From NCBI RefSeq assembly GCF_018812025.1, contig NC_063049.1, positions 7,230,781 to 7,294,780 of the forward strand: a stretch of DNA of 64,000 bases, in the 5' to 3' direction. The position numbers and the translations under genes are program-made. This stretch comes from Megalobrama amblycephala. Its lineage: Eukaryota; Chordata; Actinopteri; Cypriniformes; Xenocyprididae. This document shows, in pieces, positions 1-7,898 of this stretch (position 1 is the stretch's first letter; each line of letters starts with the position of its first letter). The notes beneath the pieces are model-generated. The model was not told where the DNA came from. It saw nothing but the letters and a program-made list of their open reading frames with translations, and made no database searches.

Positions 1-169
1 AAAAACTCTAAGTAGGAGCAGCATTTTTTGCAGTGTAGCCATTAGCCACGGAGCATAGCCTCAAACTCATTCAGAATCAATGTAAACAATATAACAGTAT
101 ACAATACTCACATAATCCGACGCATGCATGCCGCATGCATGACGAACACTTTGTAAAGATCCATTTGAG

Positions 170-430
170 GGTTATATTAGCTGTGTAAACTTTGTTTATG
201 CACTGTTTAAGGCAAGCGCGAGCTCCGTGGGCGGGGGAGCGCCAGATTTAAAGGGGCCGCAGAGCATAAATCGGCTCATGTTTAATGATGCCCCAAAATA
301 GGCAGTTAAAAAAATTAATAAAAAAAAATCTATGGGGTATTTTGAGCTGAAACTTCACAGACACATTCAGGGGACACCTTAGACTTACATTACATCGTGT
401 AAAAAAACGTTTGATGGCACCTTTAAAAGC
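170..430. repeat. dispersed fish repeat fragment upstream of the tRNA cluster (copy at 4412-4672)
   Basis: The stretch with a run of A followed by a 'TATGGGGTATTTTGAGC' motif resembles, from memory, a dispersed hAT-like repeat common in zebrafish and carp. No intact ends are visible and I see no gene in it. It is part of the tandem unit, so it appears again 4242 bp downstream. Confidence 0.4.
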
Positions 431-500
431 TTCGCTATGTAACTTGGGCAATAACCTGCCATTATAAATGTGGTCATCACTGTGCAGCCCCAAATTATGT

Positions 501-547
501 GCCCCTCGTAAAAGAGGCTCCTCTTCTTCCGTCTCTTACGACGGGCC
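501..547. repeat. hairpin-forming inverted repeat upstream of tRNA-Gly (copy 1)
   Basis: The arm GCCCCTCGTAAAAGAG (501-516) is complementary, with small gaps, to 533-547. A second related hairpin lies at 803-871. Both recur in the second tandem copy at 4743-4789 and 5045-5113. The function is unknown; it may be an old duplicated spacer module, because the sequence before each hairpin (about 447-500 and 745-800) is also related. Confidence 0.6.
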
Positions 548-596
548 AGGGACCATACCCTCACTCCCTGTGAGCACAGGTGACCCCCGCAGCTAA

Positions 597-667
597 GCAT
601 TGGTGGTTCAGTGGTAGAATTCTCGCCTGCCACGCGGGAGACCCGGGTCCGATTCCCGGCCAATGCA
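597..667 (+). tRNA. tRNA-Gly (anticodon GCC), copy 1
   Basis: A 71-nt cloverleaf. The acceptor GCATTGG pairs with CCAATGC, the anticodon loop carries GCC, the B box is GGTCCGATTCC, and the discriminator is A667. A TTTT Pol III stop lies about 7 nt downstream (674-677). It looks functional. It decodes GGC/GGU glycine codons. Confidence 0.96.
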
Positions 668-916
668 GGGTGTGTTTTCTGGTATGCCAGAAGCCTGCTT
701 CTTTAAAGCTTTATGTAACTTTTAATCGACAGCGATGGTAAGATCAAGGCCAATAACCTGCCATTATGAATCTTGTCATCATCATGCAGACCCTAATGAT
801 GTGCCCCTCGTAAAAGAGGTTTTAACTCAAGATGCAAACAAGCTCTCCGTCTTCCATCTCTTACGAGGCGCCAGGAAGCATACCCTTCCTCAAGAAACCG
901 TACTCTGATGATGCAG

Positions 917-982
917 GGCTCCTCCACGGCAAGAGCCTGCTAAGTGCTCTGTTAGACTCCTGAAACAGAAGCCTGCTCGTTA
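917..982. repeat. direct repeat between tRNA genes (partner 1687-1752)
   Basis: The block starting GGCTCCTCCACGGCAAGAGC recurs almost unchanged at 1687-1752, and again in the second tandem copy (5159-5224 and 5929-5994). This indicates that the tRNA cluster grew partly by duplication of tRNA-plus-spacer modules. No gene is visible in it. Confidence 0.7.
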
Positions 983-1186
983 TGAATTTCCAGTGATACT
1001 ACGTTCTCCTGCCACACCCAAGTCGTGAGGGCCTAGGAAAGAGGGCCGTGTTGTTTTACGTGTGTTTGGTTTTGTGTTTTCCACATCGCTCGCATGGAAC
1101 AATTGTTCTGTCTGTTCATCGGACAAACAAGCCATTGTCCTTTTGCACTCAGGCAGCTGTCGCCCACGGGGGCGAGCCAGTGGTGC

Positions 1187-1258
1187 GCCGTGATCGTATA
1201 GTGGTTAGTACTCTGCGTTGTGGCCGCAGCAACCCCGGTTCGAATCCGGGTCACGGCA
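1187..1258 (+). tRNA. tRNA-His (anticodon GTG), copy 1
   Basis: A 72-nt cloverleaf. The acceptor GCCGTGA pairs with TCACGGC, the anticodon is GTG, and the T arm is CCCGG-TTCGAAT-CCGGG. The discriminator is A1258. A TTTT terminator starts about 5 nt downstream. The G-1 of mature tRNA-His is added after transcription and is not encoded here, as expected in eukaryotes. Confidence 0.96.
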
Positions 1259-1399
1259 GGACTTTTCTGTTAAGCAAAGGCGATGTCGAGCTCCTTTTTG
1301 CCGCCTCGATCCTTCAGCTGGATTGGTGGCTGAAGCTCTCCTGTGTTCTGTGCCGCCGACACCGTGCCAGCCAACAGAACGCGTGTCCCGGAGGCAGAT

Positions 1400-1481
1400 G
1401 TAGTCGTGGCCGAGAGGTTAAGGCGATGGACTTGAAATCCATTGGGGTCTCCCCGCGCAGGTTCGAACCCTGCCGACTACG
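1400..1481 (+). tRNA. tRNA-Ser (anticodon TGA), copy 1
   Basis: An 82-nt type II tRNA with the long variable arm. The acceptor GTAGTCG pairs with CGACTAC, the anticodon is TGA, and the T arm is intact. The A box starts with TGGCCGAG, the same motif that is duplicated around the nearby transposon. No strong T run follows closely; the first TTTT is about 40 nt downstream. Confidence 0.95.
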
Positions 1482-1981
1482 GGCCGGCTTGCCCCTGTTG
1501 CTTTAGCTTTCTGTGATGAGATTTTGGCCATCCCTTTGGTAGCCCCCCATGACCTCACGGCCTTCGCTTGCCGCAGCGTTGTGGTTTGCAGAGAAACGTG
1601 CATGGCGGACCTATGAAACGCTGCATCTCTGGAGGACCGCTGATTCCGATTTCTCAAGAGACGCAAGGCTCACGGTGATGATGCACGGCTCCTCCACGGC
1701 AAGAGCTGCTAAGTGCTCTGTTAGACTCCTGAAGCAGAAGCCTGCTCGTTAATTGCTCCTCTCTCCATACCTCAGAGGAGTTGTCAAGTCAACAGGAAAA
1801 CAGTCCCACCCTTTCTTGTCAGTGTGTCCAAGTTGCCAGGAGCAGGCCATCTCTTTCTGTCCTTATTGTTTTGCGGCCTTCATCCTGCAGCGCGTGTGGA
1901 AAATGATCTTCTGGCGGACGGAGCGCATACGCTTTGTGGGGGGACGGCTGTTATGGCGCAAGGGGCAGGCAGCGGGCACGG

Positions 1982-2054
1982 GCCCGGATAGCTCAGTCGG
2001 TAGAGCATCAGACTTTTAATCTGAGGGTCCAGGGTTCAAGTCCCTGTTCGGGCG
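1982..2054 (+). tRNA. tRNA-Lys (anticodon TTT), copy 1
   Basis: A 73-nt cloverleaf. The acceptor GCCCGGA pairs with TTCGGGC, the anticodon is TTT, the A box is TAGCTCAGTCGG and the B box is GGTTCAAGTCC. The first TTTT stop is about 58 nt downstream. Confidence 0.96.
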
Positions 2055-2176
2055 AAGGGGCTGTCACTTTGTTGGAGGCCTCAGTCTGCTGTGACTCTCT
2101 GCAAGAGCGCTTTTCAAAACCTGCGAAGCCTCTGCGTGTTTTGCACGAAAACTGCCCAGAGGACCCCTTGCCTGCT

Positions 2177-2189
2177 GTAGTCGTGGCCG
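2177..2189 (+). pseudogene. 5' fragment (nt 1-13) of a tRNA-Ser gene cut by the transposon, copy 1
   Basis: GTAGTCGTGGCCG is identical to the first 13 nt of the intact tRNA-Ser at 1400 (acceptor strand plus the start of the A box). It stops exactly where unrelated sequence begins at 2190. The last six bases, TGGCCG (2184-2189), are the proposed target-site duplication. The matching remainder of a tRNA-Ser lies at 17085 beyond the full-length element. Confidence 0.75.
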
Positions 2190-2218
2190 TACCCTCCAGC
2201 GACCAGACAGCCAAACTA

Positions 2219-2333
2219 TTCCTAACTATTTGTTACAGGTCCTAACACATTCGAAGTAGGTCCTAACACATTCTGAATAAGTCCTAACACAAGTCCTAAC
2301 AATCCTAACAGTTAATGGTCTCAGTCCTAACAG
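2219..2333. repeat. TCCTAACA-type subterminal repeats, copy 1
   Basis: About seven copies of (T)CCTAACA are spaced 10-22 bp apart within the first 150 bp of the element. Several sit in a unit of about 21 bp ending CATTCGAAGTAGG. The second tandem copy has one extra 21-bp unit. Clustered short direct repeats near a transposon end are typical transposase-binding sites; that role is inferred. Confidence 0.7.
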
Positions 2334-2354
2334 TTCCGAACAGTGCTCAACGGG

Positions 2355-2430
2355 GCAAAACAGCCATTGGCTGAACGGTGCAAAACAGTCATTGGCCGAA
2401 ACATAGTCGTGTGACCGCAGTCATAAAAGA
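2355..2430 (+). promoter_or_regulatory. putative Pol II promoter of the transposon gene, copy 1
   Basis: There are two tandem 25-bp units, each with an inverted CCAAT box (ATTGG at 2366-2370 and 2391-2395). A TATA-like CATAAAAG lies at 2422-2429. About 115 bp further on, CAG|GTAAGTA (donor after 2543) ends a non-coding first exon. The spacing fits a Pol II promoter; the start site itself is not visible. Confidence 0.55.
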
Positions 2431-3423
2431 GCGCCAGTTCCCGAAACACTCGTAGCAGTCTATGCTCGTTTGTCACGCGAGAAAACATTTTTAATCACTA
2501 AAAACATTTTTTAAATCAATTTGACTCTTCGGATAGCGTTCAGGTAAGTACAGTTTAACATATAACGTGAAAGAGAAGCAGTTCGTGACGTATCTCCGTT
2601 CGACATTACGGTTCAAACTCCGCTTACATTGCACATGTGTAATTTACTTATCTTTATTCTTAATTCGGTGGTTTAATACTTATTTAGAGATAAGAGGCCA
2701 TGTTTGGGCAGATATAACGTTAGTGATATAACGTAATTCACGGTGGCCATTGCAACAGTGACAGACAGACTTGTTGCAGTAATATAAAACAACAATGAGG
2801 ATAATAATTACTACGATGATTAATATTAAAATACAGAGTGGTGTTTTGTTTTGTTTTGTGTTAAAACAGTGAGAAAAATTCAACCCAAGACATTTCGCGG
2901 CCTTTTCTGATAAGCGCATTTTAAAAAATAAAATAAAAAAAATAAGCGCGAAAATTCGCACTAAAGCAGTCAAATACGCTTAAAATAAAATTCATCAGAG
3001 TTTTTGTCTAGATGAAAATTTTGTGCAAACACAACAGGTAATTAAAGTAAAGGAAAGCAGTATGTAACCAATAATATTCTATAATTTCTACATAATTACT
3101 ATATAAAATGCTTTTTTTTTTTACATTCTGTTGCTTCTTACTGTTTTCAATTTCTTTATTTGAATTTAGTTTAACATATCCTTCATTCTATTTGCCATAG
3201 AGCTTACAAATTGTCTTTGCTACTATCATAAATCAATTGACAAATATATACATAATATGGCAACCATCAATGTACATAATCAAACAAGCATCCATGTGAC
3301 AAAACCCCCTTCTACCTAAAAATGTCGTCTTTTTTTTGTTTTTCCCTAACCCTTTTCTTTAAATTTCACTTCATTTGTATTTAAGTTATCTGATATTTAC
3401 CCTGTTGTTTCATATTTATAGAC

Positions 3424-3630
3424 ATGACTAAGACAGGTAAACCTGACTCATACTGGCATGACATCATGTGCAAGTATGCCCAAGGGAAGTACCACTTTAC
3501 AACAGGAAAGAAGCCAGGGGTGAAGAAGTGGAAGGATGCCTTGGACAGAATTAACAACTGCCCATTACACAAGCAGACCAGTGTCTATGATATCTGTGGG
3601 AAAAGATCCCTTGCAAATGGTTATCATAAG
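3424..3630 (+). pseudogene. duplicated first coding exon of the transposon gene (orphan copy)
   Basis: The exon opens after a TTTATAG acceptor, has an ATG at 3424 and ends at a GTATGT donor (after 3630), giving 69 codons. It is nearly identical to the exon at 7689-7898. Near the end it has lost 1 nt and then 2 nt relative to that copy, so the local residues change from KRIPCKCGYHK to KRSLANGYHK. The frame is restored but two cysteines are lost. No downstream transposase exons belong to this copy. It could splice across the second copy to exon 3, but that is speculative. Confidence 0.6.
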
Positions 3631-3834
3631 GTATGTAAAGATAAATGTGATTATTTTACCTAGACTGGTGCTAATTAATCATTTCTTTTCTTTTTTTAAT
3701 TTCATAATAGAAAATTGTTCATTATTGAACTGTAAAGCCTACATGTCGCTATTTTCATTTTTAAACACTGGCAGTCTGTATAATTCATAAACACAACTTC
3801 ATTCTTTATAAATCTCTCCAACAGTGTAGCGTTA

Positions 3835-4277
3835 CACTGCAAAAAATGCTGTTCTCACTTAGAATTTTTGTCTTGTTTTCAGTCAAAATATCTTAAAGTT
3901 CTTAAATCAAGAAGCATTTTCATGACAAGGACAAATTATTTTCTTGTTTTCAGGATAAAATAAATCAAAATTAAGCACGTTTTTCCTTAAAACAAGCAAA
4001 ATAATCTGCCAATGGGGTAAGCAAAATAATCTTAGTCCAAACTGAAAACAAGATTATATAGCTTATTCTTGGTTTGAAATAAGATTATTTTGCTTACCCC
4101 CATTGGCAGATTATTTTGCTTGTTTTAAGGAAAAAAATTAATTTTGACTTATTTTTCCTGAAAACAAGAAAAATAATTTTTACTTGTCAAGAAAATGCTT
4201 CTTGATTTAAGATCTTTAAGATATTTTGACTAGAAACAAGACAAAAACTCTAAGTAGGAGCAGCATTTTTTGCAGTG
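3835..4277. mobile_element. palindromic MITE (TA target duplication)
   Basis: The ends CACTGCAAAAAATGCTG and CAGCATTTTTTGCAGTG are inverted copies, and most of the 443-bp body is one long imperfect palindrome with its centre near 4055. TA flanks both sides (3833-3834 and 4278-4279). It has no coding capacity. Its right end also forms bases 1-35 of the window, so it belongs to the duplicated unit. The ends look like a MITE family widespread in fish; I cannot name it with certainty. Confidence 0.85.
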
Positions 4278-4838
4278 TAGCCATTAGCCACGGAGCATAG
4301 CCTCAAACTCATTCAGAATCAATGTAAACAATATAACAGTATACAATACTCACATAATCCGACGCATGCATGCCGCATGCATGACGAACACTTTGTAAAG
4401 ATCCATTTGAGGGTTATATTAGCTGTGTAAACTTTGTTTATGCACTGTTTAAGGCAAGCGCGAGCTCCGTGGGCGGGGGAGCGCCAGATTTAAAGGGGCC
4501 GCAGAGCATAAATCGGCTCATGTTTAATGATGCCCCAAAATAGGCAGTTAAAAAAATTAATAAAAAAAAATCTATGGGGTATTTTGAGCTGAAACTTCAC
4601 AGACACATTCAGGGGACACCTTAGACTTACATTACATCGTGTAAAAAAACGTTTGATGGCACCTTTAAAAGCTTCGCTATGTAACTTGGGCAATAACCTG
4701 CCATTATAAATGTGGTCATCACTGTGCAGCCCCAAATTATGTGCCCCTCGTAAAAGAGGCTCCTCTTCTTCCGTCTCTTACGACGGGCCAGGGACCATAC
4801 CCTCACTCCCTGTGAGCACAGGTGACCCCCGCAGCTAA

Positions 4839-4909
4839 GCATTGGTGGTTCAGTGGTAGAATTCTCGCCTGCCACGCGGGAGACCCGGGTCCGATTCCCG
4901 GCCAATGCA
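4839..4909 (+). tRNA. tRNA-Gly (anticodon GCC), copy 2
   Basis: Identical to the gene at 597-667, in the second tandem unit. The cloverleaf and downstream TTTT stop are intact. Confidence 0.96.
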
Positions 4910-5428
4910 GGGTGTGTTTTCTGGTATGCCAGAAGCCTGCTTCTTTAAAGCTTTATGTAACTTTTAATCGACAGCGATGGTAAGATCAAGGCCAATAACC
5001 TGCCATTATGAATCTTGTCATCATCATGCAGACCCTAATGATGTGCCCCTCGTAAAAGAGGTTTTAACTCAAGATGCAAACAAGCTCTCCGTCTTCCATC
5101 TCTTACGAGGCGCCAGGAAGCATACCCTTCCTCAAGAAACCGTACTCTGATGATGCAGGGCTCCTCCACGGCAAGAGCCTGCTAAGTGCTCTGTTAGACT
5201 CCTGAAACAGAAGCCTGCTCGTTATGAATTTCCAGTGATACTACGTTCTCCTGCCACACCCAAGTCGTGAGGGCCTAGGAAAGAGGGCCGTGTTGTTTTA
5301 CGTGTGTTTGGTTTTGTGTTTTCCACATCGCTCGCATGGAACAATTGTTCTGTCTGTTCATCGGACAAACAAGCCATTGTCCTTTTGCACTCAGGCAGCT
5401 GTCGCCCACGGGGGCGAGCCAGTGGTGC

Positions 5429-5500
5429 GCCGTGATCGTATAGTGGTTAGTACTCTGCGTTGTGGCCGCAGCAACCCCGGTTCGAATCCGGGTCACGGCA
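5429..5500 (+). tRNA. tRNA-His (anticodon GTG), copy 2
   Basis: Identical to the gene at 1187-1258, with the same stems and TTTT terminator. Confidence 0.96.
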
Positions 5501-5641
5501 GGACTTTTCTGTTAAGCAAAGGCGATGTCGAGCTCCTTTTTGCCGCCTCGATCCTTCAGCTGGATTGGTGGCTGAAGCTCTCCTGTGTTCTGTGCCGCCG
5601 ACACCGTGCCAGCCAACAGAACGCGTGTCCCGGAGGCAGAT

Positions 5642-5723
5642 GTAGTCGTGGCCGAGAGGTTAAGGCGATGGACTTGAAATCCATTGGGGTCTCCCCGCGC
5701 AGGTTCGAACCCTGCCGACTACG
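5642..5723 (+). tRNA. tRNA-Ser (anticodon TGA), copy 2
   Basis: Identical to the gene at 1400-1481. It is a type II tRNA with long variable arm and an A box starting TGGCCGAG. Confidence 0.95.
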
Positions 5724-6223
5724 GGCCGGCTTGCCCCTGTTGCTTTAGCTTTCTGTGATGAGATTTTGGCCATCCCTTTGGTAGCCCCCCATGACCTCAC
5801 GGCCTTCGCTTGCCGCAGCGTTGTGGTTTGCAGAGAAACGTGCATGGCGGACCTATGAAACGCTGCATCTCTGGAGGACCGCTGATTCCGATTTCTCAAG
5901 AGACGCAAGGCTCACGGTGATGATGCACGGCTCCTCCACGGCAAGAGCTGCTAAGTGCTCTGTTAGACTCCTGAAGCAGAAGCCTGCTCGTTAATTGCTC
6001 CTCTCTCCATACCTCAGAGGAGTTGTCAAGTCAACAGGAAAACAGTCCCACCCTTTCTTGTCAGTGTGTCCAAGTTGCCAGGAGCAGGCCATCTCTTTCT
6101 GTCCTTATTGTTTTGCGGCCTTCATCCTGCAGCGCGTGTGGAAAATGATCTTCTGGCGGACGGAGCGCATACGCTTTGTGGGGGGACGGCTGTTATGGCG
6201 CAAGGGGCAGGCAGCGGGCACGG

Positions 6224-6296
6224 GCCCGGATAGCTCAGTCGGTAGAGCATCAGACTTTTAATCTGAGGGTCCAGGGTTCAAGTCCCTGTTCGGGCG
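6224..6296 (+). tRNA. tRNA-Lys (anticodon TTT), copy 2
   Basis: Identical to the gene at 1982-2054. It is the last intact tRNA before the transposon, 122 nt upstream of the split tRNA-Ser fragment. Confidence 0.96.
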
Positions 6297-6418
6297 AAGG
6301 GGCTGTCACTTTGTTGGAGGCCTCAGTCTGCTGTGACTCTCTGCAAGAGCGCTTTTCAAAACCTGCGAAGCCTCTGCGTGTTTTGCACGAAAACTGCCCA
6401 GAGGACCCCTTGCCTGCT

Positions 6419-6431
6419 GTAGTCGTGGCCG
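6419..6431 (+). pseudogene. 5' fragment (nt 1-13) of the tRNA-Ser gene split by the transposon, copy 2
   Basis: GTAGTCGTGGCCG equals tRNA-Ser nt 1-13. TGGCCG at 6426-6431 is the left target-site duplication; its partner is 17085-17090. Together with the 3' remnant at 17085-17159 it describes one tRNA-Ser gene interrupted inside the A box. Confidence 0.78.
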
Positions 6432-6460
6432 TACCCTCCAGCGACCAGACAGCCAAACTA

Positions 6461-6598
6461 TTCCTAACTATTTGTTACAGGTCCTAACACATTCGAAGTA
6501 GGTCCTAACACATTCGAAGTAAGTCCTAACACATTCTGAATAAGTCCTAACACAAGTCCTAACAATCCTAACAGTTAATGGTCTCAGTCCTAACAGTT
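6461..6598. repeat. TCCTAACA-type subterminal repeats, copy 2
   Basis: The same array as at 2219-2333 but with one additional 21-bp unit (about 6500-6521). Unit number therefore varies between copies that are otherwise almost identical, which shows rapid slippage or unequal exchange. Confidence 0.7.
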
Positions 6599-6614
6599 CC
6601 GAACAGTGCTCAAC

Positions 6615-6690
6615 GGGGCAAAACAGCCATTGGCTGAACGGTGCAAAACAGTCATTGGCCGAAACATAGTCGTGTGACCGCAGTCATAAA
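6615..6690 (+). promoter_or_regulatory. putative Pol II promoter of the transposase gene
   Basis: Inverted CCAAT boxes (ATTGG at 6629-6633 and 6654-6658) lie in a 25-bp tandem duplication. CATAAAAG follows at about 6685-6692. The non-coding exon 1 ends at 6807 (CAG|GTAAGTA). The start of transcription is inferred to lie around 6710-6730. Confidence 0.55.
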
Positions 6691-6714
6691 AGAGCGCCAG
6701 TTCCCGAAACACTC

Positions 6715-6807
6715 GTAGCAGTCTATGCTCGTTTGTCACGCGAGAAAAACATTTTTAATCACTAAAAACATTTTTTAAATCAATTTGACTCTTCGGATAG
6801 CGTTCAG
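6715..6807 (+). other. non-coding exon 1 of the transposase gene (5' end approximate)
   Basis: The sequence downstream of the TATA-like box ends in a strong donor CAG|GTAAGTACAG. No ATG opens a long frame here. The intron 6808-7686 ends in TTTATAG just before the coding ATG at 7689. The equivalent in the first copy ends at 2543. Confidence 0.5.
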
Positions 6808-7688
6808 GTAAGTACAGTTTAACATATAACGTGAAAGAGAAGCAGTTCGTGACGTATCTCCGTTCGACATTACGGTTCAAACTCCGCTTACATTGCACAT
6901 GTGTAATTTACTTATCTTTATTCTTAATTCGGTGGTTTAACACTTATTTAGAGATAAGAGGCCATGTTTGGGCAGATATAACGTTAGTGATATAACGTAA
7001 TTCACGGTGGCCATTGCAACAGTGACAGACAGACTTGTTGCAGTAATATAAAACAACAATGAGGATAATAATTACTACGATGATTAATATTAAAATACAG
7101 AGTGGTGTTTTGTTTTGTTTTGTGTTAAAACAGTGAGAAAAATTCAACCCAAGACATTTCGCGGCCTTTTCTGATAAGCGCATTTTAAAAAATAAAATAA
7201 AAAAATAAGCGCGAAAATTCGCACTAAAGCAGTCAAATACGCTTAAAATAAAATTCATCAGAGTTTTTGTCTAGATGAAAATTTTGTGCAAACACAACAG
7301 GTAATTAAAGTAAAGGAAAGCAGTATGTAACCAATAATATTCTATAATTTCTACATAATTACTATATAAAATGCTTTTTTTTTTTTACATTCTGTTGCTT
7401 CTTACTGTTTTCAATTTCTTTATTTGAATTTAGTTTAACATATCCTTCATTCTATTTGCCATAGAGCTTACAAATTGTCTTTGCTACTATCATAAATCAA
7501 TTGACAAATATATACATAATATGGCAACCATCAATGTACATAATCAAACAAGCATCCATGTGACAAAACCCCCTTCTACCTAAAAATGTCGTCTTTTTTT
7601 TGTTTTTCCCTAACCCTTTTCTTTAAATTTCACTTCATTTGTATCTTAAGTTATCTGATATTTACCCTGTTGTTTCATATTTATAGAC

Positions 7689-7898
7689 ATGACTAAGACA
7701 GGTAAACCTGACTCATACTGGCATGACATCATGTGCAAGTATGCCCAAGGGAAGTACCACTTTACAACAGGAAAGAAGCCAGGGGTGAAGAAGTGGAAGG
7801 ATGCCTTGGACAGAATTAACAACTGCCCATTACACAAGCAGACCAGTGTCTATGATATCTGTGGGAAAAGAATCCCTTGCAAATGTGGTTATCATAAG
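7689..7898 (+). CDS. transposase coding exon 1 (N-terminus)
   Basis: The ATG lies 2 nt after a TTTATAG acceptor, and there are 70 codons up to a GTATGT donor, phase 0. The residues are basic and Cys/His-containing, ending KRIPCKCGYHK, possibly a small metal-binding or DNA-binding module. A near-identical exon lies in the first tandem copy at 3424-3630. Confidence 0.65.

Larger units (their letters stand above)
2190..3740 (+). mobile_element. 5' fragment of the tRNA-Ser-targeting transposon, copy 1
   Basis: This is a truncated duplicate of the element that starts at 6432. It has the TCCTAACA repeats, the promoter region, exon 1 (splice donor after 2543) and the first coding exon (3424-3630). 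It breaks off at about 3740, and no transposase core follows. It is a by-product of the tandem duplication rather than a separate insertion, because the flanking tRNAs are duplicated with it. Confidence 0.75.

Noticed and set aside
1048..2245. Open frames across the tRNA cluster
   Set aside because: They run through intact tRNA genes and recur only because the cluster is duplicated. There is no protein similarity.
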